Below the pieces are notes generated by a model that was given only the letters and a program-made list of their open reading frames with translations, was not told where the DNA came from and ran no database searches. From CAZQGO01 sp964593065 (GTDB lineage Bacteria; Oederibacteriota; JAAXVQ01), in assembly GCA_964593065.1 (NCBI GenBank), contig CAZQGO010000011.1, positions 1-64,000 on the forward strand: a stretch of DNA of 64,000 nt. Direction: 5' to 3'. The position numbers were made by a program, and so were the translations under genes. Below are positions 17,094-24,910 of the stretch, piece after piece (position 1 is the first letter of the stretch; each line of letters begins with the position of its first letter).

Positions 17094-18734
17094 TCAATAA
17101 TCCATGCCCCCGCCCATGCCCATGCCCGGCGGCATGCCGCCGGCCGGCGCTTCCTTCTTCTCCGGCTTGTCGGTGACCAGGCACTCCGTGGTGATCAGCA
17201 TGGCCGCGATGGAAGCCGCATTCTGCAGGGCGGAACGGACGACCTTGGTGGGGTCGACCACGCCGGCCTTGACCAGATCCTCGTACTCGCCGCTGACGGC
17301 GTTCAAACCCACGCCCTTGGCTTCGCCCAGGACGCGGTTGACCACCACCGAGCCTTCATGGCCGGCGTTTTCGGCGATTTGCCGGATCGGCTCTTCCAGG
17401 GCGCGCCGGATGATTTCCACACCCACCTGTTCGTCCGGCGAACCCAGTTTGAGGTCTTTTAAAGCCGGCAGGGTGCGCAGCAGCGCCACTCCGCCGCCGG
17501 GAACGATTCCCTCCTCCACCGCCGAGCGGGTGGCGGCCAGGGCGTCGTCGACACGCAGTTTCTTTTCCTTCATTTCCACCTCCGTGGCGGCCCCGACCTT
17601 GATCACCGCCACGCCCCCGGCCAGCTTGGCCAGGCGTTCCTGGAGCTTTTCCTTGTCGTAGTCGGAATCGGTGTCGTCGATCTGCTTCTTGATCTGGGAG
17701 ATGCGCTTGTCCAAATCCGACTTTTTTCCGGCGCCCTCCACGAGGGTGGTGTTCTCCTTGTCCACCGTCGTGCGCTTGGCCTTGCCCAAATCCGAAATGT
17801 TGACGTTTTCCAGTTTCAGGCCCAACTCCTCGGAGATGACCTGACCGCCGGTCAAGATGGCGATGTCCTCGAGCATGGCCTTGCGCCGGTCGCCGAACCC
17901 GGGGGCTTTCACGGCGCACACGTTCAGGGTGCCGCGAAGCTTATTGACCACCAGGGTGGCCAGGGCTTCGCCCTCGACGTCCTCGGCGATGATGAGGAGG
18001 GGTTTGCCCAGCTGCACGACTTTTTCCAGCACGGGCAGCAGGTCTTTCATGGCGCTGATTTTTTTGTCGTAGATGAGAATGTACGCGTCCTCCAGCACCG
18101 CTTCCATGCGTTCCGAGTTGGTCACGAAATACGCCGACACGTACCCGCGGTCGAACTGCATGCCCTCCACGACCTCCAGGGTCGTTTCCATGCTCTTGGC
18201 TTCCTCGGTCGTGATCACGCCGTCCCGGCCGACTTTCTCCATGGCCTCGGCGATCAGGTTGCCGAGCTCCGTGTCGTTGTTGGCCGAAATCGCGGCGACT
18301 TGGGCGATGTCTTCCTTGCCTTTCACCGGCGTGGACAGCTTCCGGATTTCCGCCACGACTTTTTCCGCGGCTTTTTCCATGCCGCGCTTGATGAACATGG
18401 GATTGGCGCCGGAGGTGACGTTCTTTAAGCCCTCGCGGATCATGGCCTGCGCCAGGACCGTGCCGCTGGTCGTGCCGTCGCCGGCCACATCATGCGTCTT
18501 GGTGGCGACTTCCTTGACCAGCTGGGCGCCCATGTTCTCATAGGGATCGTCCAGCTCGATTTCCTTGGCAATGGTCACGCCGTCGTTGGTGATGGTCGGC
18601 GCCCCGAACTTCTTGTCCAAGACCACGTTGCGTCCCTTGGGGCCCAAGGTGACGCGGACCGCATCCGCCAGCTTGTTCACCCCGTTGAGCAAAGCGCGGC
18701 GGCTTTCTTCGTGAAACATCAGCATTTTCGCCAT
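17094..18734 (-). CDS. groEL: Chaperonin GroEL (Hsp60)
   Basis: This is the ATP-dependent folding chamber working with GroES. The 546-aa protein is full length and shows LGPKGRNVVLDKKFGAP, the ATP-site GDGTTSGTVLAQ segment, the apical domain, and the flexible Gly/Met C-terminal tail. The wall residues and length match bacterial group I chaperonins. It lies 48 nt downstream of groES and has its own terminator. There is a good ribosome site (AAGGAGGAG). Confidence 0.98.
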   Translation of the reverse strand: MAKMLMFHEESRRALLNGVNKLADAVRVTLGPKGRNVVLDKKFGAPTITNDGVTIAKEIELDDPYENMGAQLVKEVATKTHDVAGDGTTSGTVLAQAMIREGLKNVTSGANPMFIKRGMEKAAEKVVAEIRKLSTPVKGKEDIAQVAAISANNDTELGNLIAEAMEKVGRDGVITTEEAKSMETTLEVVEGMQFDRGYVSAYFVTNSERMEAVLEDAYILIYDKKISAMKDLLPVLEKVVQLGKPLLIIAEDVEGEALATLVVNKLRGTLNVCAVKAPGFGDRRKAMLEDIAILTGGQVISEELGLKLENVNISDLGKAKRTTVDKENTTLVEGAGKKSDLDKRISQIKKQIDDTDSDYDKEKLQERLAKLAGGVAVIKVGAATEVEMKEKKLRVDDALAATRSAVEEGIVPGGGVALLRTLPALKDLKLGSPDEQVGVEIIRRALEEPIRQIAENAGHEGSVVVNRVLGEAKGVGLNAVSGEYEDLVKAGVVDPTKVVRSALQNAASIAAMLITTECLVTDKPEKKEAPAGGMPPGMGMGGGMDY

Positions 18735-18782
18735 AGTGCTTTTTCTCCTCCTTGCAGGTTGGTTGAACGCCGAAAATTCCGG

Positions 18783-19082
18783 TTAATTTTCCAGAATTCC
18801 GTAGATATCCTCTTCATGCATGATCATGTACTCTTCCTCGCCGAGTTTCACTTCGCTGCCGGCGTATTTGCCGTAGAGCACCTTGTCCCCGGCCTTGAGA
18901 TTCATCGGAATCCGCTGGCCCTTGTCGTCCAGTTTGCCCGGGCCGACGGCGATGATCTCTCCTTCCTGCGGTTTCTCTTTGGCCGTATCCGGAATGATCA
19001 GGCCGCCTTTCTTCACTTCCTTTTCCTCGGCGGACTTCACCAGGACACGGTCTCCCAGGGGTTTCAACTTCATAATTTTCAT
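18783..19082 (-). CDS. groES: Co-chaperonin GroES (Hsp10)
   Basis: The 99-aa product is the heptameric lid of GroEL. It shows KPLGDRVLVK at the N-terminus, the mobile loop region (EKEVKKGGLIIPDTAKEKPQ, about 20-39) and the C-terminal YGKYAGSEVKLGEEEYMIM. Starts at 19082 or 19073 (MKLKPLGD) are both possible; 19082 has GAGGAG 4 nt upstream, while the latter is the usual family start. It is controlled by a CIRCE-like operator immediately upstream. Confidence 0.97.
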   Translation of the reverse strand: MKIMKLKPLGDRVLVKSAEEKEVKKGGLIIPDTAKEKPQEGEIIAVGPGKLDDKGQRIPMNLKAGDKVLYGKYAGSEVKLGEEEYMIMHEEDIYGILEN

Positions 19083-19114
19083 CACTCTCCTCGCTTGAAG
19101 TGGGTAAATATTGA

Positions 19115-19141
19115 TTAGCAGTCTGGGGTCAGGATTGCTAA
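19115..19141 (-). promoter_or_regulatory. CIRCE operator (HrcA-binding), slightly divergent
   Basis: Two 9-nt arms separated by exactly 9 nt: TTAGCAATC and GACTGCTAA on the minus strand. The CIRCE consensus is TTAGCACTC-N9-GAGTGCTAA; each arm differs at one base, and these changes fall on the same arm pair, so only one base pair of the palindrome is lost. It overlaps the expected start of the groESL transcript. HrcA itself is not in this window. Confidence 0.9.
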
Positions 19142-19155
19142 TTTTTTAAAGACGA

Positions 19156-19183
19156 ATTATAGGACATGTGCCAGAAAATGCAA
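19156..19183 (-). promoter_or_regulatory. groESL promoter
   Basis: TTGCAT (19178-19183), 16-bp spacer and a perfect TATAAT (19156-19161) on the minus strand, with AT-rich DNA upstream resembling an UP element. The CIRCE operator begins 14 nt downstream of the -10 box, the usual geometry for HrcA repression. Confidence 0.85.
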
Positions 19184-19282
19184 TCAAAAAAATGAGTAAA
19201 ATTCGGATATTTTTTGGCAATTTGGGCATGGGATAAAGAATGCCGGATTATTCCTGAACTTTTCTGAATATTGCTCGTTTTT

Positions 19283-20077
19283 TCAAGGTTTTTTGCGTGC
19301 CGGGGGAGGGGTTGCCGGCGTGGAATCCGGCAGGTACCTTGCCAGGAAAGCGAGCATGAACCCGGCAACGCGCATATATTCACGATCCATGGTCAGCACA
19401 TGGTACGAATTCTGCAGCACATGTTGTTCCTTGACCTCGGAGCCTGCCCGGCGCATAAGATACGCCAAGCAGCCGGGTGGAATCACATGGTCCTCGCGGG
19501 ATTGAATCCCCAGCAAGGGAGCGGTCACGCGGGCCAATTCCGGACGAACGGCTTTCCCGACCTGCAGAAACTCCCGCACGCTGTTCAGATGATACCGCGG
19601 ATAGGCTCTCTCCGAACGCACCGGGTCCTTGACATCGTGCGTAATGTCCCCCCGCCAGGGGTGAAGGAGCCTGGCCAGCGGAAGCAGGCCAATCCGCCAG
19701 TCCCGCAGGTAAAGGGCCGGCGCCAAGGCAACGACGGCCGGCACGGGCCGGCGGCTCGCCACGTGCAGAGCCAGGACCGCGCCCATGGATAATCCCGCCA
19801 CCGCCGGATAAGGGTAAGCCGCGGCCAGTTGATCCCAGGCAGCGAGGGCATGGTCCAGCCAGTCCCGGGCCGTTTTCCGGGCCAGGTCTTCGGGCGTGGT
19901 CCCGTGGCCGGGGAGCAGCGGCAGGGAAACCGAAAAACCCTCCGCGGCCAGGCGTTCGGCCACGGGCAGCAGGGACTCGGGGGAACTGTTGAAGCCGTGA
20001 ATGAACAGGACGGCTCGGGCATTCCCGCCGGCCAGGAATTGGGGCCGCAAGCCCAGGGACGGAGCCGGTTCGTGCAT
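19283..20077 (-). CDS. Alpha/beta hydrolase, carboxylesterase/monoacylglycerol lipase type
   Basis: The 264-aa protein has an alpha/beta hydrolase fold with oxyanion motif HGFNSSPES (27-35), nucleophile elbow GLSMG (S97), acid in SREDHVIP (D196) and catalytic His in SYHVLTMD (H226). The cap is short, as in Est30-like esterases and bacterial monoacylglycerol lipases. No signal peptide is seen, so it is probably cytoplasmic. The C-terminus is a Pro/Lys tail. The substrate is unknown. It lies 104 nt downstream of the lipoprotein gene. Confidence 0.85.
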   Translation of the reverse strand: MHEPAPSLGLRPQFLAGGNARAVLFIHGFNSSPESLLPVAERLAAEGFSVSLPLLPGHGTTPEDLARKTARDWLDHALAAWDQLAAAYPYPAVAGLSMGAVLALHVASRRPVPAVVALAPALYLRDWRIGLLPLARLLHPWRGDITHDVKDPVRSERAYPRYHLNSVREFLQVGKAVRPELARVTAPLLGIQSREDHVIPPGCLAYLMRRAGSEVKEQHVLQNSYHVLTMDREYMRVAGFMLAFLARYLPDSTPATPPPARKKP

Positions 20078-20181
20078 TTCTGCCTCCAGAGCAACTCCGC
20101 GAACGCCCGGCGGGGTTTCGGTTCCGGACCGGGGAAAGTGCGGGATCCGGCCGCCCGGCCCGCGGGCGCCGGCGCGGTGAT

Positions 20182-21081
20182 TTATTTGGATTTGTTCTTG
20201 AGAGAGCGGATCAATTCCATCAGGGTATTCACCGTGTCCTGGGTGAATTGCTTGCGGTCGAAAAAAGCCACCTGCCGGCCCTGTGCATCCACCAGTTCCA
20301 GGCCATCGTAGGCGTAAAATTCATAACGCCGGGTCAGGGTCTGGGCGACGCGCAGGAACAAGCGGGTGAATTCCGTGCGCAATTCGGCGGTGGCGAGGGT
20401 TTCAAAGGGCGGGGCGTCCGGGTGAAACCACAGGGTCAGGACGAACGTGCCCGAGGTCGGCGCGCGGCCGCCGGGACGGCTGGCGGGCACAAAGCGCCCC
20501 TCCACGTTCATGATCCCGAACAATTGTCCCAGCACGACGTTGATCTGGAGCTGCTGGCGCATCCTCTCCGCGATCTGCCGGGCGAGAAATTCGGGCAGGG
20601 AATAATCGGTCAGCTGCATCACCGGCCGCGGGGGGCCACCCGCCGCTTCGATGGGCCGAACCTCGATCAGCATGCGTTGAAAATAATCACTCCGGGAAAT
20701 GTCATCCGTAAGCAGGCGGCGGATATCCTTGATGTAGCGGACAAAAGCGATCTGGACATTGGCGGCGAAATCCTGGGCCACGACCACGAAAAAATCATAT
20801 TGAAATTCCGAGGACAGCGTTACCCGGGACACGGTCAGCATCACGTGTTCGATCCGGTCCAGGGCCTGCTCCGAGAGGGTCAGGTCGCTTTGCAGGAGGT
20901 CTTTGACCGGGATGAAGGCGCCGATGGTTTTACCCGCTGTTTTCACGGAAACCTGCACGTGGTATTCCTGCTCGCACATGCGGGCGATGGTCTGTTCGAC
21001 ATTGCCCTTGGGATAGGTGGCCGAACAACCCGACAAGACCAGTCCGGCCAGGATGGCGGTGAGGTGCCTGCGGGTCATCAC
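20182..21081 (-). CDS. Lipoprotein of unknown function
   Basis: The 299-aa protein has a lipoprotein signal (hydrophobic stretch then LSGC; lipidated C19). I do not recognise the family. The mature part is alpha/beta-like with several amphipathic segments (SEFQYDFFVVVAQDF, GTFVLTLWFHPD) and a YEFYAYDGLELVDAQGRQVAFFD element near the C-terminus. Its start codon overlaps the stop of the upstream FtsH-like gene by 4 nt (ATGA), so the two are translationally coupled, suggesting a functional link such as a periplasmic partner of the protease. Confidence 0.75.
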   Translation of the reverse strand: MMTRRHLTAILAGLVLSGCSATYPKGNVEQTIARMCEQEYHVQVSVKTAGKTIGAFIPVKDLLQSDLTLSEQALDRIEHVMLTVSRVTLSSEFQYDFFVVVAQDFAANVQIAFVRYIKDIRRLLTDDISRSDYFQRMLIEVRPIEAAGGPPRPVMQLTDYSLPEFLARQIAERMRQQLQINVVLGQLFGIMNVEGRFVPASRPGGRAPTSGTFVLTLWFHPDAPPFETLATAELRTEFTRLFLRVAQTLTRRYEFYAYDGLELVDAQGRQVAFFDRKQFTQDTVNTLMELIRSLKNKSK

Positions 21082-22880
21082 GTTTCGGCGGGAGGGTCCT
21101 TCTTGGCCTGAGTTTTGCGCCGGACGGCTTTCGGCCGCGGAACCGCCTTCCGGCCTTCTTCCTCGCCCGACTCTTCCGGCGCCGGGTGCGCATCATCCTG
21201 CAGGGGTTCCGCAGAGCTCCGGACGGCTCCCGCGGGCACGGACGGCAGCGCGGGCACGGACGGGGCCGGCGACAGGGCCGGCGGATGTTTGCCGTACTCC
21301 CTGAAAATGGCGACGATTTGGTCGTAATCCAGTTCCTCGCGCTCCAGCAGTTCCCGGACAAAGCGCTCCACGATTTTCCAGTTCCGGCGCAGCACCTCCT
21401 CCGTCTCCGCGGAGGTCGCCTTGAGGATCTTCTCGGTCTCGGCGTTCAAGCGCTGCTTCAGCGACTCCGACACCTGCGCATCCGGCAGGGACCCAAAGTC
21501 GCCCAAAAAGCCGTTGCCGCCCATGCCGATCCGCCACACCATGCTGTGGGCCAGGGACATGGCCGCCTTGAAGTCCGAGGCCACGCCCGTGGAAGTCGTG
21601 CCGAAACGGATCTTTTCCGCCACGTAGCCGGCCAAGGACACCTTGATGTTGGCCATGATGGTCTGGCGGTCCATGAGAAACAGTTCGTCCCGCGGGGAAT
21701 GATGGACCACGCCCAGGGTTTCGCCGCGCGAAATGATCGAGGCCTTGAATACGTCGTCCGTGGGATGCAGCAAGAAGAGGATCACCAAGTGCCCGGTCTC
21801 ATGGTAGGCCACGCGCTCCCGCTCCTGGGGATTCATGACCTTGCGGTGTTCCACGCCCAGCTCGATGCGCTCGATGGCCTTGGTCAGATCCGAGTAGTCC
21901 ACCAGTTCCTTGCCCTGGCGGGTGGCGATCAAGGCCGCTTCCTTGACGACATTTTCAATTTCGGCCGGGCTCTTGCCCACGGATTTTCGGGCCAGGTGCC
22001 CGATGTCGAGTTCCGGGTCGTGCTGGACCTGCGCCAGGTAATGGGCGAAGAGCTGTTCCCGCTCCTGCAGGTTGGGCCGGTCGATGAAGAGTTTGCGGTC
22101 GAAGCGGCCGGGACGCATCAGGGCGGCGTCCAGCACCCCTTCCGCCGCGTTGGTCGCGCCGATGACGATGATGTTCTCCGTGCGGGATTCCAAGCCGTCC
22201 ATTTCCACCAGCAGCTGGTTCTGGGTGCTGTTGGTTTCCTCGCCGCCGCCCATGTAGCTGAAGGTCCGGCCGCGGCCGATCACCTCGATCTCATCGATGA
22301 AGACGATGCAGGCGCCCTCGGCGTAGGCCAGCCGCTTGGCCTGTTTGAAAAGCTTGCGCACCCGCGAGGCCCCGACGCCGACGAAAACCTCGACGAACTC
22401 CGACCCGGCCACCGACAGAAAGGGAATCTTGGCTTCCGTGGCGATCGCTTTGGCCAGCATGGTCTTGCCGCAACCGGGCGGGCCGACCATGAGAATGCCG
22501 CGCAGGATCTTGCCCCCGATGGCTTTCAGCCGGGAGCGGTCGCGGATCAACTGCACGACCTCCCACGCCTCCCGTTTGGCCTGTTCCAAGCCGATGACGT
22601 CCGAAAATTTCACATTGACGTAGGAGGACTTCACCTTGGACTTCTTCATCCGCGAGAAACCGCCGCGAAACACGGTCATGTAGAGGTAGACGAAGACCAC
22701 GGCGTTCAAGGCCGTCATGAGCAGCTGCAGCGGCAGGGTGGCCAGGGTCAGGTTCAGATAAAATGATTCCAGTGAAGCCAGGCCGACGATGGTGAAAAAA
22801 ATCAGCAAAACCACCGCGCTGATGATCAACAACTTCACCCAATTGTCCAGCAACCATACTTTAATACGACGATACATCAT
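21078..22880 (-). CDS. FtsH-like membrane AAA+ metalloprotease lacking the periplasmic domain
   Basis: The 600-aa protein has two N-terminal membrane helices (about 14-36 and 46-70), an AAA+ module and an M41 peptidase domain. Walker A is GPPGCGKT (133-140), Walker B FIDEIE (194-199), pore loop FVGVGAS, the second region of homology NAAEGVLDAALMRPGRFDR, zinc motif HETGH (360-364) and the third ligand D436. All catalytic elements are present. Unlike canonical FtsH, only about 10 residues separate the helices, so the roughly 70-residue periplasmic domain is missing. The tail (about 515-600) is Pro- and charge-rich. It is coupled to a lipoprotein gene. It is probably a paralogue of a housekeeping FtsH elsewhere. 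Confidence 0.9.
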   Translation of the reverse strand: MMYRRIKVWLLDNWVKLLIISAVVLLIFFTIVGLASLESFYLNLTLATLPLQLLMTALNAVVFVYLYMTVFRGGFSRMKKSKVKSSYVNVKFSDVIGLEQAKREAWEVVQLIRDRSRLKAIGGKILRGILMVGPPGCGKTMLAKAIATEAKIPFLSVAGSEFVEVFVGVGASRVRKLFKQAKRLAYAEGACIVFIDEIEVIGRGRTFSYMGGGEETNSTQNQLLVEMDGLESRTENIIVIGATNAAEGVLDAALMRPGRFDRKLFIDRPNLQEREQLFAHYLAQVQHDPELDIGHLARKSVGKSPAEIENVVKEAALIATRQGKELVDYSDLTKAIERIELGVEHRKVMNPQERERVAYHETGHLVILFLLHPTDDVFKASIISRGETLGVVHHSPRDELFLMDRQTIMANIKVSLAGYVAEKIRFGTTSTGVASDFKAAMSLAHSMVWRIGMGGNGFLGDFGSLPDAQVSESLKQRLNAETEKILKATSAETEEVLRRNWKIVERFVRELLEREELDYDQIVAIFREYGKHPPALSPAPSVPALPSVPAGAVRSSAEPLQDDAHPAPEESGEEEGRKAVPRPKAVRRKTQAKKDPPAET

Positions 22881-23101
22881 GAATAGGGACTCCCTTGCCC
22901 TGTTGCGTCAGAACGGATGGCGGACATTGACTAACGTGGTTTAGACCGCCTGATCCGTCGTCTGGTTCTGCCTGCGTTGTGCCGGATCAAGCCCCCGCGC
23001 GCTGCTGCCTCCCGCTCCGTGACTTGACCGCCAGGCTTGGGCCTTTGGGGGGCTTGAAACAGGGCAGGCTGACCCAGCAGCCGGATGCATCCCGCTGACC
23101 G

Positions 23102-23416
23102 TCAGGCGGCAGGAGAAGAGGTTTCCTGGGAGACCGTCTGGTCTGCCAGCCTCTGGGTCAAAACCACTATTTTGATGGCGCTCTTGCGTTCACCGTCCAG
23201 CTCGAGATGAATGAATTCGGGCCTGAAGGTCAGATCAATCCTGTCGTCGTTCAGGTAGGACCTGGAAATCGTGATGGCCTTGATGGCCTGGTTGACGCTT
23301 TGCGGCCCCATGGCCACGATTTCAATGTCCTTGCCTTCCCGGATATTGTTGGCGATGGCGCCGGCTACGGTGGCGGGGTTGCTTTTTCCTGCGACTTTAA
23401 GTGTGAGCAGCGGCAT
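23102..23416 (-). CDS. spoVS: Stage V sporulation protein S (SpoVS/Alba-like)
   Basis: The 104-aa product matches the SpoVS family almost throughout: MPLLTLKVAGKSNPATVAGA, the GPQSVNQAIKAITISRSYL helix and the C-terminal IKIVVLTQ strand. SpoVS is an Alba-superfamily, probably nucleic-acid-binding protein that affects septation and sporulation in Bacillus, and is also found in non-sporulating lineages. The start at 23416 is fixed by AAGGAG 8 nt upstream; an upstream in-frame codon at 23482 lies at the expected transcript start. It has its own promoter overlapping the end of rsmI. Confidence 0.92.
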   Translation of the reverse strand: MPLLTLKVAGKSNPATVAGAIANNIREGKDIEIVAMGPQSVNQAIKAITISRSYLNDDRIDLTFRPEFIHLELDGERKSAIKIVVLTQRLADQTVSQETSSPAA

Positions 23417-23486
23417 CTTGGTGTCTCCTTTGCGACGAAATATACCGGTGGATATCCGGCCGCCTTGTAGGTAACGTGTCAAATCT

Positions 23487-23515
23487 AGTATAGCATACTC
23501 ACGCGACTATTGCAA
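23487..23515 (-). promoter_or_regulatory. spoVS promoter overlapping the rsmI 3' end
   Basis: TTGCAA (23510-23515), 17-bp spacer and TATACT (23487-23492) on the minus strand. The -35 box lies in the last codons of rsmI, and the transcript would start about 65 nt before the spoVS start. Confidence 0.8.
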
Positions 23516-24397
23516 ATCAGGCTGTTTTTTAAGGCTTTTATTTATTCGCCGGGAGGAGTGGGCCAGGGCATAGACCTCGCGGCGGTTCAACCCCCTTTCC
23601 CGGGCGGCGCTGGCCACGGCCTGGTTCAAACTGCAGCCTTCGGCCTGTAAGCGGGCCAAATGGTCTTCCAGGCTTTCCGGCCTGCACTCCGCCGGGCTTG
23701 CGGTCGCGCCCGAAACCACCAGGGTGTATTCCCCGCGGGGTTCGAGCTTCTCGGCCGAGGTTCTCAACTCCGCAAGGGTGCCGCCCGCATATTCTTCAAA
23801 GCGCTTGGTCATTTCGCGGCACAGTACGGCAGGCCGTCCTTCCCCTAAGGCTTCCTCGGCATCGCGCAGGGTTTCCGGCAGCCGGTGGGGTGAAAGAAAA
23901 AACACCAGGATCTCGGGGCGGTCTTTCAGCGCCTGGAGCTGCCGCCGGCGGGCGGAGGAACGGGCCTCCAAAAAGCCATGAAAGGAAAAGGCCGGGCCGG
24001 AAATCCCGGAACCCGCCAGGGCCGCGAGCAGGGCCGAGGGTCCGGGCACGACTTCGACGGGAATGCCCTGCCGGCGGGCTTCGCCGACGAGCAGGGCTCC
24101 GGGATCCGATACCGCCGGTGTCCCGGCGTCCGTCACGAGCGCCACCTTTTGCCCGCTGTGCAGCTTGTGCAGCAAGGGGGCCAGACGCCGGCGTTCCACA
24201 TCCTTGTAATAACTGATCACGGGTGTCGGGATGCGGTAGTGACTCAGCAGTTTGCCGGTACGCCGCGTATCCTCGGCCGCGATGACATCCGCTTCCTTGA
24301 GCACGCGCAGGGCGCGCAGGGTGATATCCTCCAGATTGCCGATGGGGGTCGCCACCAGGGATAACTTGCCGGGGCCCGGCACGGCGGCGGGGTTCAT
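23507..24397 (-). CDS. rsmI: 16S rRNA 2'-O-ribose C1402 methyltransferase RsmI
   Basis: This SAM-dependent tetrapyrrole-methylase-family enzyme modifies C1402 in the 30S decoding centre. The 296-aa protein shows LSLVATPIGNLEDITLRALRVL, AEDTRRTGKLLSHY, VTDAGTPAVSDPG and VPGPSALLAALAGSG, all hallmark motifs, and a C-terminal helical extension. The start at 24397 overlaps the stop of the upstream membrane-protein gene (ATGA) and matches family length; a longer in-frame start at 24463 would lie inside that gene. Confidence 0.95.
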   Translation of the reverse strand: MNPAAVPGPGKLSLVATPIGNLEDITLRALRVLKEADVIAAEDTRRTGKLLSHYRIPTPVISYYKDVERRRLAPLLHKLHSGQKVALVTDAGTPAVSDPGALLVGEARRQGIPVEVVPGPSALLAALAGSGISGPAFSFHGFLEARSSARRRQLQALKDRPEILVFFLSPHRLPETLRDAEEALGEGRPAVLCREMTKRFEEYAGGTLAELRTSAEKLEPRGEYTLVVSGATASPAECRPESLEDHLARLQAEGCSLNQAVASAARERGLNRREVYALAHSSRRINKSLKKQPDLQ

Positions 24398-24870
24398 CGG
24401 GCGGTGGGGGTGCTCCGCCCCCTGGACTGTAAATACCGGTTCACCAGGCTGAGCTGGGTCCACAGCTTGGACAATTCTTCCGGCCCGAGATTGCCTTGCG
24501 CGGCGATTTCCTGAAGGACCTCAAGCATGAACCGGAGCTGCCCGGCGGCTGCCGCATCCAAAGCCGGATGCGCGCCGAGCCTCCGGACGCCGCGGACTAC
24601 CTGCACGAGCTGGCGGTAGTCCGCCTGCGTGAATTTCATCTGCGCCAGGTTCAGTTGCTCTTCGGCCGTGGTCGCGGCCGCGACCACTGAGGTTTGTAAA
24701 AAGCGGACTCGATGCGTTTGAAAGATGACCACGATGGCCGCGATCAACAGGAACACGATGCCCAGGCCGACCCACAGCCATTTCAAGTTGAGCCCCGCCC
24801 CGCCGGACCGCGGGGCGGGCATTTTCTGCGCGTGGCGGCGTTCCAGTTTCGCGCGTTGTTTCTTCCCCAT
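24394..24870 (-). CDS. Small single-pass membrane protein, unknown
   Basis: The 158-aa protein has a basic N-terminus (GKKQRAKLERRHAQK), one strong membrane helix (about 29-49) and a helical C-terminal region rich in Gln/Leu (about 60-150). No family is recognised. It sits between the NAD-synthase-like gene (40 nt upstream) and rsmI (4-nt overlap) in a single operon. The basic start resembles ribosome- or nucleic-acid-proximal membrane proteins, but that is only a guess. Confidence 0.7.
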   Translation of the reverse strand: MGKKQRAKLERRHAQKMPAPRSGGAGLNLKWLWVGLGIVFLLIAAIVVIFQTHRVRFLQTSVVAAATTAEEQLNLAQMKFTQADYRQLVQVVRGVRRLGAHPALDAAAAGQLRFMLEVLQEIAAQGNLGPEELSKLWTQLSLVNRYLQSRGRSTPTAR

Positions 24871-24910
24871 GTCTCCCCCTTGGCGGACCGTCCCGGCACG
24901 AATCCCGGGA

